Positions 48,236-60,840 are shown, counted from the first letter of the stretch. The stretch is 64,000 nt of DNA from Sphagnum compactum (GCA_965153455.1 OZ234495.1:22254875-22318874), one strand, 5' to 3'. Notes: generated by a model not told the origin, from the letters alone. Translations and numbers: made by a program.

Positions 48236-50352
48236 CACTAGCAGAAATTGGCCAAAATGTAACCATTCTATTTGCGATTATTAGTTATTTGCAATTACAT
48301 TTGGACATTTTTGTAACTATTTCTTGTGTTGTTCATATTTGCGACTATAGTGCAACCAGTTTGCTACTATTTAATGTTCATCCTTCCATGTGAACAACAT
48401 TTAGTTTAGTTTTCATCCAAGAACAACAATTTATGTCCCATGAGTTGCAAATGTGACCAATTTAGTTGCAATCCTATGGGTATACAAAGGTGTATTTTGT
48501 GAATTCTAAGGAATATAGTTGGGTGTATTAACATTTATAAATGTATATTTTGAATGTATACAAACAACCATATTAGATGTGCATTCAAGTATTATTATTA
48601 GCATAAATGGCCTCGATATTATCGTTACACTAAAAAGTGTATATTTTGAGTATATTAAAATTTTATCCAAAATCTTTGCTGAATATATTGTGCCCATATT
48701 ATAAGTTTAACCAAATAATCTTATTATAATTCTTAAAATTATTACAAATGAGATTTATTATTATTTGTATTAATATTATAATATTTATATTATATAATTA
48801 CTGAATTAGTTATTTATAATAATAATAATAATAATAATATAATTATTATTATTTCAAATGATTAATGTACTTATTACGAATTAATTTATATTTATTAAAA
48901 AATGAAAGATTAATTATAATAAATCATAATAGTTCTAACAAGTGACATATAAAATATTTATTGTAATAGTTCATAAATAACTTTAATGAGTGAAGTAATA
49001 ATATGAATAATGTTACTAAAATAATTAGCCTAGGCTAGGTTTTAATTATATTATTAGATATAAAAAACATAGTACTCAATATTTATAATTAATAGTTAAT
49101 AATTATTAAATAATGAATAGTTAATTATTATATTAATTTATTTGGTTACGAAATAATAATTTATTATTTATTAATAATTATTTAATTATTTCAATATTAG
49201 CCAATTACTAGTTAATTAAATTGGTTGACAAATTATTATAGTTAATATATAATTGAAATTATATAATATTAATGTTTATCTAACTAATAGATTAAGTATT
49301 ACTTAATAATAACTAATAATATAATTAATTCAATAATCATAAAGTATAATGATTATTATTATAAATAATTAATTAGTTGGATAGTTTAGAAATTAGTTTC
49401 AAGTTTAGTTGCTAATTAATTAATTAGCAAGATTATTTTAAGAAATTCTATTTTTTTCATTAAATAATTATTTAATTTATTGGTTAATTAGTTAGCTAAT
49501 TAATTAACTAGTTAATTGTCACTTACCTACTTAATTATATATTTTTGAAGATGATAATGAAAAATTAAAACATATGGGATAAACTTTTTAGTTGCAAATC
49601 GTTTGTAACTAAAAAAATCATCCTGTATGTTTTGGCTTTCATTCTCATTTTGAAAAGTATATAAACAAGGTGTTTTATTTTACATTTTCATATTTAAAAA
49701 GATGGGCATATGGGATGAGTCAATAACAACAATTTAACCCAAAATAAAATATAAATATTCATGTATTTACACCCAACTACCAACTTCCCTAACTTGCCTA
49801 CCTATTTTTCTACCTACCTAAGTAAGTATTTGGCCTAAGTAGGTAAATAGGTCCTATCTAGATAGGTGTTTAGCCTAGATGGGTAGGTAGGTATATAGGT
49901 AAATAGGTACCTAGTTCAACCTACATACCTAAATATTGATTTAAATTTAATTTGGAAAATTTTGATTAATGTGCCACGTGGCAAATTTATATTACTCCAC
50001 GTGTCACAATCTAAACCATCTAAACATAAAAAGTAAACGTTTTAGATTACTTCAAAATAATAGTAAAATATTTTTAATTAGTAAAAGTTGGGACATGTGG
50101 CAACACATAACTTGTTTCCATTGTTCACCAAAAAAGTCGCATCTTAGTTGCAAGCAACAATATGCATATGACTAATCAAAGGATGAAAATGTATTTTGTT
50201 GACTTTTTCTTTCATCCAAAATTTATTGTCGTTTACAACTAATGTCAATGCGACTTGTCCAACATGACTATTAAGATTTTAGTTGCAAATGTCGCTTGCA
50301 ACTAAAAATTAGTTGCATGAACCAATTGCAAAATGGCCATTTTCTACTAGTG
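48236..50352. mobile_element. non-autonomous CACTA element A (2.1 kb)
   Basis: Left end CACTAGCAGAAATTGGCCA, right end (reverse complement) CACTAGTAGAAAATGGCCA. The flanks are TTG at 48233-48235 and TTG at 50353-50355, a 3-bp target-site duplication as expected for the CACTA (En/Spm) superfamily. Subterminal TTGCAACT/AGTTGC motifs are repeated near both ends. The interior is very AT-rich, with an AATAAT run and an ACCTACC/TAGGTAGG patch at about 49,790-49,935. No transposase reading frame, so it would need transposase in trans. Two CACGTG sites lie near the right end. Confidence 0.93.
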
Positions 50353-51303
50353 TTGTCATGGTCTTGCAAAACACTTAAAGATGAATCCTCTTCATGTTGT
50401 TTTCGGCTTGAGGGGAGTTATACGGTGAAAGCACACTACCCAATCCCTTTTTAGGTGTCACATTTGTAGTTTTTCATACATCTATTTGAAATTTAAATAT
50501 AAAAAGTTATTATTTTCATTGTCAACAAAGAGACTCACATATGTAATATTAATAGAGTTGGCATTTAAAAAATGTGACAAAACACATCGAAATCTTAAAT
50601 ATTTAATGAGTAATGGACTTTTGAATCTTAGTGACAAATTTTGTCATGCCTTACAAAACTCATGGATATGAACTTTTATTTTACAATGTATAGTCTTATG
50701 TGTTTGAAAATTTGGGATATTGCATGAATTATGTTTATAAAATTAAATATCCATTGAGTGAATAGAACATGATTTTAATTAATTATGTTATGGACTTTTC
50801 AAATCCTAGAAATTGGAATTGTTTTAAAAGTTTTTTTAAGCATTAAAAATTAATTATTGCTAAAATATATATTTTGTGAGTTTTTTTTATGTCTTATAAC
50901 ATCATGAATTGAAATTGGAAATGGAAAACAATGTTACTTTCAATATAGTATCAATATTCATATTTTAAGCCAGTTTCAACTACATTAAAAAAGGATGAAA
51001 AGGGACTTTATTTCATTGAAATTTAACCACCCTAATGTGCTTTCACCTTCTAGCAAGACAAGGAAAATCCTTTAAACCTTGCACTTTAACTCTGGTTGAA
51101 TGATATAGAAATTTGTCAGCAAATCTTTATGTTATTCTAGATCGGACTTGCAAAAATTCATGCATAGGTGTTTTCAATAGTTTGTAATGTATATTTGGAC
51201 TAAGTGTAAGCCTTACGAGATATTGATGTTGTTGAATGAAATGAAAAAATATGTAGATTTTAATATCGATCCTTTTTAGATTTTTGGTCGTGAGCTTTAC
51301 CAT

Positions 51304-51603
51304 ATGAGTAACCATTTTCTTTCCAAGAAGCCAAAGATGGTGGTTTTCCATAAGTGCTTGACGAATTTCTTTGATAAAGTCCTTAATACACATGTTGGAA
51401 ACAACATCCTTGTAGACCATAATCATGTTAGGATGATGAAAAGCCCAATAGAAAGTGTCATGTTAGTTGAAAAATGGAATTGTAAGGTAGAGGTCTCTCT
51501 AAAATACCTAATGGGGGAAGTCTTCCCCTATTTAAAGTCTCTTCATTCTATAGGTGAATTTGTGTTTACAATTGTGTACCGCAATCCTTTTGGTATGACA
51601 TGA
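51304..51603 (+). pseudogene. HAD/NIF phosphatase-like fragment, copy 1 (C-terminal part)
   Basis: A 99-codon frame matching the second half of copy 2: NHFLSKKPKMVVFHK parallels DHFLPEKPNKPIF, NNILVDHNH parallels the LVDD motif, and FPYLKSLHS and RNPFG parallel the C-terminal block. The N-terminal half with catalytic motif I is not recognisable upstream. It is therefore a truncated relative. The family is inferred mainly through homology to copies 2 and 3. Confidence 0.45.
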
Positions 51604-52227
51604 TAGATCACTTAGGCAAATACCAAATTTCAAAGGCTTTTACATCCTTGCAATGATCACTGTAACTTTTCCTGTTGTAATATTATGAGATGAAAGGACT
51701 AATTGAAACTTCATAATTGAAGTTATTAATATTATTCAAAATACATAATTTAATATTATGTTGAAAATGTTGTTTGGAAGGGTTACAACGATATAATGCC
51801 TTCCTTAGAATTATGTCAAGGACATCAGCCGCAATGTCATATGAGTTTGACTTTGTCAAATTCACTAATGTTCAATCTCGCTAACTCTAATTGTATGTAT
51901 TGAATCTTTTGAGATGTTCTAAAATTTGCTTCAATTCATTGAAATTATAAACAATGGCTTTTGTATGTACATCCTTATGTGTTGAGAATTAAATGTGATT
52001 AGCTGAGATTGTTTGCACAAATGTCGTGCATGAAGTGGGTTCACTTCAATTTCATCTTGTTTTGCAAAAGATTGCAACAACTTTTGGATTTGTGAATGAC
52101 AATTAGCAAGAAAGCAACAATTTCAGGTTTTGTGGAGGAAGGTTGGTAAGAAATTACGACAACTTTTGGTTTTGTTGAAGAATCTATTCCACAAGAAATA
52201 CTTAGACCAATTGTTGTTTTTTTTGAA

Positions 52228-52890
52228 CAAATTTAGCCTGTGGTGGAGGTGAGTGACTATCATTTGATTTTTGATTTGAATGGTGTTCTTGTGACCATTG
52301 GTGAGGGTCAAACTAGATCTTGCCCAGTCGATTTGAAGCTTGGCTTGAAAAAATTTCTTTTCGTTTGTGTAAAGAAATTCATCATGTACATATGGTCATC
52401 GACAATGAACAGAAAATTTTCAAGGCACTTAGAAATAATCATTGAGAAAACTAGCATTCTCCTTCCATCTTTTGGAATAATGAACCAGGCACTCTACTTC
52501 AAAAATGATCATTTTTTGCCCGAGAAGCCTAACAAGCCTATTTTCATAAAAACACAAAAGATTTATTTCCTTTATTTCTTGGTACAACCTTTGAGAATAA
52601 TTTGCTAGTAGATGATATGCATCACAAGAATATGTTTAACCTTCCTTTTAGTGCCATCTTCTTTGACACCTTTTATGATCCAACATTGATGATAATTACT
52701 TGTTTGAAACCATTTTCCCTTGGAATCCTTGCATTTGTCTAGAATGCGAGTTCATGAATTTCTAGAATTGAATCCTTTTGGTAGCATTATGGATGTGCTT
52801 TCTAGTGACCCTTGATATGCAAAATTGAATGCTCGTTGTTCTACCAAATGTGATGAAACCTTTTGTAACAGAGTGAAATTGAGATCAGTA
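52228..52890 (+). pseudogene. HAD/NIF (FCP1-homology) phosphatase-like pseudogene, copy 2
   Basis: FCP1-homology/NLI-interacting-factor phosphatases are HAD enzymes that usually act on RNA polymerase II tails and similar phosphoproteins. This copy reads YHLIFDLNGVLVTIGEG, then a KKFLFVCVKKFIMYIWSS block typical of the fold, then DHFLPEKP. After a stop at about 52,606 it continues in other frames with LLVDDMHHKNMFNLPFSAIF, ELNPFGSI and YAKLNARCSTKCDETFC. The normal DxDxT/V motif is DLNGV, with the second catalytic Asp replaced by Asn. Stops and frameshifts make it a pseudogene. Confidence 0.6.
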
Positions 52891-53479
52891 AATAAAATGA
52901 AATGAAATGTTTTATTTATTTATTGTTGAATCATTATGCATGGATGGTTTAATAACTTGAATTACCCTGCATGGATGTTTTATTTTTATTATTTTTTGTT
53001 CAGCCTAATTGACTTGAGTCCAATGTAATGTGTTTTTGCACACAATAAGGTCATGTGTAAATCAAATAATTTTGATTTGTAAATTACAAATTTCACAAAC
53101 ATATCGATAGGCTATCATAAATTGTTCTAAGATTTGTATGCATGTGGCATGGTGGCCATTAGGCACTTCATGCATGCAATTTAACATTCCCATTATATTT
53201 CAATGGTTTCTTTTGGTATCATTTGTTTTATAGTATCATTACCTTGCTTGGTGGCTGTTTGATGTTTGTTCGATATAGTTATGCTTGTTGTATTCTACAT
53301 TTAACCTCAAAAACTAAATATTGTTAGCACATGACATTTCGCCATCAATTGATTTTTAAAATTCTTGATATCACATTATCCTTTTGTGCATGTGTGTTGC
53401 ATTTTGCTGATAGATTTTGTTGTTGTTTTAGTTCAATGTTTCCTTTGGGCTAACTACACTAATCAAAAGCACTTCAATG

Positions 53480-54170
53480 CATTCATGTCTACATTTTTCG
53501 CCTCTTGAACTTAAAAAATTGTTGATTCTCAACGTCAATGGTGTGTTGTGTTATTTCCTACGTTCAGTTGTTCTACAAGGGAATGCTAGAGTGTTTGGAA
53601 AAATGTTAACAAGACCAAAGTGGAAGTTAGATTTGGAATGGAAATTTTCTTGTTATGACATTTCAAAAAATTTATGTCACAATTTGGTCTTGTATGAAAC
53701 TTGAGGATGTGTTGTAAGTATTCTAATGCTCACACTTGAAATTTTTTTGGATCAGTCTGTTTTCATTTGGGGATTATGTGAACAATGCTCCAAGACGTCC
53801 AATGAAATTTCACCTAGGTCTCATTATTATTTAAAGGATTTGCATGGATTATAATTGTTGTGGGCTACTTTATGGGAAGGAGGATCAAACATTACTAATT
53901 GACGATGAACCCAACAAGGCGATTCAAAATCTAAAATGGAGTGGTTTTTTTTCTTAAATCATCTAGGGGACATATGTTGTCAAACAACAAGGAGCAATGG
54001 TTGGACCTGACATTTTGTTTATGGCCACCCTTGGTTGAATTACCATTGGCAAAGATGGCTTGAATACATTATGAATTTATGGGCAAATATTCTAAGCCTC
54101 GTTTAAGTTCCTCCTTGAGAAATTGTTATTGGTTACTCTAGTATATGGATAATGATAACCAGCCCCCTTT
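53480..54170 (+). pseudogene. HAD/NIF (FCP1-homology) phosphatase-like pseudogene, copy 3
   Basis: Begins LELKKLLILNVNGVLCYF. The FCP1-type DxDxV is NVNGV, so both catalytic Asp positions are Asn. It then passes through several frames: KVEVRFGMEIFL, QKIYVTIWSCMKLEDVL, VFIWGLCEQCSKTSNEIS, HYYLKDLH, EDQTLLIDDEPNKAIQNLKW, and a C-terminal block ending LSSSLRN. The DD of motif IV survives (LLIDDEP). At least four frameshifts and several stops. It is more distant from copy 2 than copy 1 is, so the trio may derive from two related parents. Confidence 0.65.
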
Positions 54171-55446
54171 AGGTATGCACTTTGCATCATTTTATTTCAT
54201 TTAATTTTTTTTCCCATTGTGTAAATCATTTTTAATAATATAACTTTTATACATGGTTATATGTTTTCATATGTTCTCATTTTAAAGTATTAATTTTTGT
54301 TTGTAATTGGTTTGGACTATTGTTCACAGACTGCGCAATGTTGTTTGTAATTCTAAAAGGGAGATAACAATGTTGGCCACATAATTTTGTATTCCAAGTT
54401 GCATATTTGACCATGGACAATCACAAACTTCTAACACTACAAGGATTTGACATTATCTTTCAAATTATCCTTCAAATTTAGACTATCCTCTAGGGAACTT
54501 TATAATTTTTTATTTTTTTAATAGTGGATTTTTCATTTCAAAACTTATGGAAAAATTAGTTCAAATGTTTTGACAACCTAATGGCCACCAAGTTCAATTT
54601 CTTTCAAATTATCCTTCAAATTTAAAATCTAGACTGTCATTTAAGGCTTTTAAAAAATTACAAATTTTATAACGGATTTTTCATTTCAAATTTTTTGAAG
54701 AAATCAATACAGGTGTTTTGACAACTTAGTGGCAACCAAGTTTAATTTGTATCTAAAACATTTAATAAATTTTGTTTAACTGTATGTAATTTAGATAATT
54801 TATTGAATTTTGTAACTTGTTTCCCATTTACCTGTTATGTAATCTAATTTTTTTGATTATTGCAACTTCTTTTTCTCTTGTTATAGGTTGTCCACCACCC
54901 CTCAAGGTTGAGTTGGGATTTCAAATATTCAATACAATGTTTGTTTGATCTATGTAAATTGTATTTCATTAAATCATCCTCCAAATTTTATTTATTTATT
55001 TATTTATAAAGAATGTCCCATGGTATCTTCAAGGTTTAATTTGTATAACTTGAGATGTAAATTGTTTTCTTGAAAACCTTTTCCTTATGGTTCACAACTA
55101 GGTCCTTGTGGCGACCAGGTCATAATTTATAATTGAAAGACTAAAAAATATAACATTCTAAATTTTGTGTTTGCATTTTTGAACTTTTGTAAAGTCCTAA
55201 ATTAATTAAATATGTCTTGCAACTTCCTTGAGGAGAACTTCTAAAATGGTTGAAAAGAAAGTTCAAGGGGCAAATGTTGTCCAAATTAAATGTTCTTTAT
55301 ACCATTGGAATGCTCTTGACAATTAAATATTTAAAATGCCTTTGAAATTTTGATTTGAAGCTATGAACTAAAAGTTATGACGAAAAGAAGAATTAGAATT
55401 TAAAAAGGATTAAATTGACTTTTCTATGGGGGAGGAGGGGAGTTGC
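54171..55446. other. AT-rich intergenic DNA; left copy of a repeat at 55,230-55,440
   Basis: No gene recognised. The last 200 bases before the outer CACTA element (TTCAAGGGGCAAATGTTGTCC, then CCATTGGAA, then GAACTAAAAGTTATGACG) match repeats at 59,500-60,270. Confidence 0.5.
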
Positions 55447-56449
55447 CACTATGCCAAAACTTGACATTTATGACTAAAACAAATATGACTAATGACCATT
55501 TTCTAGTCATATAGTTATATATGCCATGTTTTTGTGCCTAGTCGTATTCTTGTAACCATGGATATGATTACATGATTAAAAGTTTTCTTCATGAACACCT
55601 TGTAATTATTTAATAATATATAATTTGAAACATTAAAAACTTATGAATTAAAAGGGAAAAGAATTAGAAGGTAGGCATATGTACCTAGTAAGCACAATAT
55701 AAGCTTGTAGATGATCAAACACATAATTAATGCACAAATAAATAATTAATACCTTATAATTTCTAAACTTTTGCCTTAGAAATTTTTTAATGTGAATTTC
55801 TCAATAGTGGCTAAAAACAAATTTGGGGGATTTTTTTACATTTTAAAAAATAATTCCCAAAGAATGGAAAACAAATTGCCAAAGTTTTTGAAACCATAAA
55901 TTAGAATTGATGCCTAGAATATAATTAAAACATTTAAGTTGAGACTCTTGCTCAAAGGTTTATTTAAATTTTTTTTTGACATTAAATAATTAAATATATT
56001 CTTATTAGTGATATCCAATGAATTTCAAAAGATATCCACATGCCCCAAAATGACATTTTTTTCATGTTTCCATGTGATGGGTAACAAAGAATATAAAATT
56101 TGATCTTTAGTAATTAATTTATCAAAGTATTTGGTCATACAACTTGGAATTTTCATATTTTATATAAAATCACATTTAATGAATTGAAAAGAAAATTAAA
56201 AATAAGATTAAAAGTTATTACTCATAATAGAATTTGATAAAAATTATGAAATTTAAAAGGATATGTGTATAAATTAATAAGTATGACATTTAAATAATTT
56301 AAATACTTTGTATAAAGTTTTAAAATGTTGAAAATAATATTATATGGTTCATAGATAACATATTTTATTTAAATTTTTTTTGATAATTACAAATAAATAT
56401 AACACAACATTTATGCCATTTTATTGATTCATAATATTTTTAAAAGATG

Positions 56450-56452
<3 letters not shown>

Positions 56453-56487
<35 letters not shown>
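56453..56487. repeat. (AT)n microsatellite
   Basis: About 17 AT units, inside the outer CACTA element just left of element C. Confidence 0.95.
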
Positions 56488-56490
<3 letters not shown>

Positions 56491-56514
56491 AAAAAACAAT
56501 TTCTAGATATCATT

Positions 56515-59128
56515 CACTACTAGAAATCCTGTCATTTGCAACCAGTCACTATGCAACTAGCATGCAACTGGTTGTTGTTTGCAACTATTTTGGTTAGTTT
56601 GCAATTATAAATTTGGTATTGTATAATTTTTCAGCCATACGGTTATGTGTGTAACTAACGTGCAACTAAATGTGTATAACATGGACACGTGTCATAAAAA
56701 TGATGGCCTAAACTTATACATACTTAAATTATTATACTTAATATATCTACATAGGTTATGTATAATAATATTATGTGCCTCTAATACTAAGGTTAACCTC
56801 ATGTTAACTTAGGCTAAGCTAAAATAACCATGGCTAAATTAACCTAAGCTAAATAAACTAAATAGTTAAACTAACCATGGCTAAATCAAATTAGATTAAA
56901 TTAACCATAATTAAACTAAGTTAAGCTAAAATAATTATGGCTAAAATAATTATGGATAAATTTGTTAAGTTAAAATAGTTATGGCTAAATTAAATTAGGC
57001 TAAAACTAACCATGGCTAGATTTATTAGGTTAAAATAATTATGGCTAAATTAAGTTAGGCCAAAATAATTAGGGCTACATTAAGTTAGACTAACTTATTT
57101 ATGGTTAAAATTAATTAAACTATATTAATTATGGCTAAAATAAATTAGGCTAAAATAAATATGGTTAAATTAAGTTAGGCCAAATTAATTATGGTTAAAT
57201 TAAGTTAGGATAAATTATTTATGGCTAAAATAAATCAAGCTAAATTAAATTAACATGAAAATAAATATGGCTAAATTAAATATGGCTAAAACAATTATGG
57301 TTACATTAAGTTATGTTAAAATATTTATGGCTAAAATAATTTAAACTAAAACTAGCAATGGTTAAATTAATTATGGCTAAACTAAATTATATTAGATTAA
57401 ATTAAGTTAAATTAAACCATAGTTTAAATATTATTGCAAGTTTTTAAATTTTATTTGTCAAATATATTTAAATATTTGTTTTGGCAAGTATTTTATTTTA
57501 TTTTATTTTATTTGGAATCTTTTTCAGAAAATGTAAATTAGATTAAACAAAAACATTATTCAAAATCAATTAATATGATGATATTAAATTTTATAATAAT
57601 TATTCATAATTATCAATTCAATGTTTATTATAATTATAATGATAATCAATTATATATATAATATCAATAGGTATTATATATTTAAATTTTATTATTTATT
57701 TTAAAATATTAATGTAAATAGGCTACACCAATTAACCTACAAAAACACAAACATCTTAAGCTAATTACTAGTTTAAGCTATATAATAATGTTAAGACCAT
57801 ATTTTTATTAAGTAATCATAATTATTAAAACTATTCTACAATCATCTTTGAAGTGCAAAAGAAAAGGAGTAATGAAAAATTAACAAGAAGAAAAATAAGA
57901 AAAGTAAATTTCCAAGTTACAAATCAGTTTTTTTTTTTTTTCCTTTGGACCCTTCCTACTTTCAAACCTCATAACTTTCTTATTTCTTATTCATTTGAAA
58001 CGATTTAAAATGCTATAGTAGCGCCATCTAAACTTCTACAAATCATGATGGAACTTTAATAGAAAAAAAACAACATAAAAGGAACTTTCTGGTGTTTAAG
58101 AATCGGCCTTTGTAGTGTTCAATGATTTTTTTTTCTGAGTTTTTGACCCCCTTTACTTTGGGGGGCCATAACTTTCTCATTTCTAATCTATTTTAGACGA
58201 TTCTTAGTGTGTTAGATGCGCCAAGAGGAGGGCTTCAAGTTTTTTTTGGTCACCAGAAACAACAAAACCCTCCCCTGGCTGCTATACTCTAATACATTAA
58301 TTGAATCTAATGTGCAACTAAGTTGGTTCATGAAGTTTGCAATGGAATTTTTTATCCCATATCTTTTGGCTTCCAATTCTCTTTAGCTCAGTATATAAGT
58401 AGAAACAATATCTTTGAAATAAAAAAACACTAAGTGCCATTGGGGATGAATAAATAAATAAAGCTTGACCTTTATGAAATGGTTAATCTTAAAAATAAAA
58501 TCGAATTATTCTAATTTTACCTATATAGCTTAAACCTAGTTATGTTCAACCTACTTACATACCTAAATAAACCTACTTACCTTATAGGGTTTAATAATTA
58601 CATACCTACCTAGGCAACACATGTCAACATCTTATTAGCCATAAATTGGACGACTTAAATTTCATAAATTAATATTTTAAAATTAAAAATAGGTGGGCCT
58701 TAATTGCCACGTGTCATCATATAATTGGTGTTTAAAAAGAACACGTGTCAAATGGTCAATGAAGGTTCCATGGTGTGCCACGTGTCATCATCTTAGTGGC
58801 AAAAACTTTAACGATTGAGATTAATCCAATGAATTTTTAATTTTGAAAACAAAAATAAATAAATAATGACACGTGTCCACAAACCAGTTGTCCAATTTTT
58901 AAACACATGTCATATTTTTATTAGTTACATTGTAGTTGCAAGGAGAGTTGCACATAAGGTGCAACTACATTTGGATTAGTATGTATGGATGAGTGTGTAT
59001 ATTAGCACCGTATATATGTTGCATACGTAGTGTTGCATTCAACTAAATGTCATGTGCAACTTGTCTTAGGCAACTACACAAATTTTAATTACAAACGACA
59101 GTTGCAAAACTCAAAATTTCTAGTAGTG
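56515..59128. mobile_element. non-autonomous CACTA element C, nested (2.6 kb)
   Basis: Left end CACTACTAGAAAT, right end TTTCTAGTAGTG: 13 bases of perfect terminal inverted repeat. ATT at 56512-56514 and ATT at 59129-59131 form the target-site duplication. Subterminal GCAACT/AGTTGC motifs are dense at both ends, for example around 56,540-56,600 and 58,935-59,110. The interior holds a 30-bp-type TTATGGCTAAATTAAGTTAGG array and two diverged ATAACTTTCT-containing copies at about 57,930 and 58,130. Same general design as element A. No transposase. Five CACGTG sites. Confidence 0.95.
56790..57420. repeat. degenerate TTATGGCTAAATTAAGTTAGGC array
   Basis: About twenty imperfect copies of a motif close to 30 bases (TTATGGCTAAATTAAGTTAG plus GCTAAAATAA), confined to the interior of CACTA element C. 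Confidence 0.8.
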
Positions 59129-59499
59129 ATTGTTGTTCAAATGTATGGAATAGTGAAGATTCAAATGCATTATTTGTGATGAGTCAATAAGAAAGGCTTG
59201 TCATCAAAAAATAAATAGGATCCTATTTACCTACCTACTTAGGCCTACTTACTTACCTACCTAGTCATTCTTACCTACCCACCCATTCCAACCTACTTCC
59301 CTACCAAATGACAATTTATAAATATATAATATATTCCACGGGATTTAACACTAGGTTAAAAATATGACTAGTGGATAAACTATATTTCCATATTCATTAC
59401 ATAGTCATGTAATCACAAATGGTATTTACGACTACAAACCTAGTCACGGGTGTAATCATATTTGCCATGTTTTGGTGTAGTGTGCTAAAGGAGATTAAA

Positions 59500-60270
59500 T
59501 TGTTTGGGGAATTAAAAAAAATTTTAAAAAAAGTTCTTGAATGTTTCACAAGAAAGGTTAGTAGACAAATTTTGTCCAAATCAAACGTTTATTATATCAT
59601 TGGAAAGGTCTTGAAATGTAAATATTTCAAATGGTCTTACTTTCTCAATTTGGGTTTATGAACGAAATTTATGGCAAAAAGGCAACCCAAGGGTCAAATT
59701 TTCCAACAACCTTTTTCTTGCGAGTAATTGAGTTTTCTTCTCCTTGGCCTTCTCTTTACAAAGAAGGGCACTTGGAAATTTGACACCCAACTTTCTTTTC
59801 ATCATAAATTTTAGTTCAGATTTCCAATTCAAGAATGTAAAATAATTTTAAATATCTCATCTTTGAGAACTTTCCAATGGCTTTAAAAAATGTTTGATTT
59901 AAACAATGTATTCCCCTTAAATTGTCTTGCCAAACATTTGGGAAATTACTCTTGGGCAACTTAGTTTCTTTGTCCCTAAAAGAGATGGCAATTCCTTCTT
60001 CTTTGAGGGAGAAATTAACTTAGTCCCCTTTTTAACTCCCAACTTTTCTTTTCTTCAGAATGTTTAGTTCATAATTTCAAATAAAAATGCAAGATCATTT
60101 TAAATATCTTAGTTTTGAAAGCTTTCCAATGGTATTACAAACGTTCCATTTGGACAATGTTTGCCCCTTGAACTTCATGTCAAACATTTGAAAAGTTGCT
60201 CCTTAAGGTAACTTAGTCCCTTTCTCCCTAGAGGAACATGGCTGGGACTACCATTTTGTCGCCTCCTAAG
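59500..60270. repeat. local repeat family in both orientations
   Basis: A roughly 240-bp unit appears in plus orientation at about 59,500-59,700 and in minus orientation at about 59,740-60,000 and 60,000-60,270. Common blocks are GACAA..TTGTCCAAAT, ATCATTGGAAAG, GATGAAAAGAAAAGTTGGG and AACTTAGTCCC (or their complements). A fourth copy, in plus orientation, is cut by the left end of CACTA element B at 55,446. Confidence 0.75.
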
Positions 60271-60669
60271 GAAAGTCCCTTTCCTTAAAGCATTTAGCTT
60301 GAAGAAGTTGCCAAGAAACGTCTTTTTTTCATCCACTTTGTTCATGGAAGGACAAATGTTTTTGAGAAAAAGATCAAACCCTAAACCTTTTGATTGAAAC
60401 GGGAAATTCCAATTAGTATATCATTTTTTTCTTGAAAATATTGTGCAATGAACGTAATTACAATGTTATTCATAGTTTTGGTAATATAAAAAAAATTCAA
60501 TTTTTTTTTCTTACTTGGCATTGTCCTACAATTGCTTCGAGATTAGTGCTACATTGAAATTGTTGCTCTTGTTTAGTGTTTGCTTGCACAACATTGGTAA
60601 GTAGCAATGTTGTTTGGTATTGACATTTGAACATATTAACTAGTGTACTAGGATTTGATCTTTTGGAAA

Positions 60670-60840
60670 AAATCAATATACACCTACCCTAATACTCATA
60701 TTGGATCTTTTTTAACATTTTCATACTACCTTCGTCTTGGTATTAGATCTGAAAGCTGAATTATGGTTGGTATGAGGCAAGTATGTGAATGGCATTGAGA
60801 TTGATACAACCTTGGTATGATGTTAATATTAGATCAGGTC
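60670..60840. repeat. hairpin-bearing tandem repeat, copy 1
   Basis: Units of about 43 bases ending TATTGGATC (about 60,701) and TATTAGATC (about 60,744), with CATACTACC..GGTAT and GATACAACCTTGGTATG inverted motifs, then GGTATGAGGCAAGTATG. Same organisation as 63,306-63,500. Confidence 0.55.

Larger units (their letters stand above)
55447..59482. mobile_element. non-autonomous CACTA element B, outer (split by element C)
   Basis: Left end CACTATGCCAAAACTTG, right end (reverse complement) CACTACACCAAAACATG. Flanks TGC at 55444-55446 and TGC at 59483-59485 give a 3-bp target-site duplication. Subterminal ATGACTA/TAGTCAT motifs occur near both ends (55,470-55,510 and 59,365-59,460). Removing the inserted element C (56515-59128) leaves about 1.4 kb of element B proper. 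No transposase coding sequence, so it is non-autonomous. It inserted into the edge of a local repeat also found on its right side. Confidence 0.88.
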
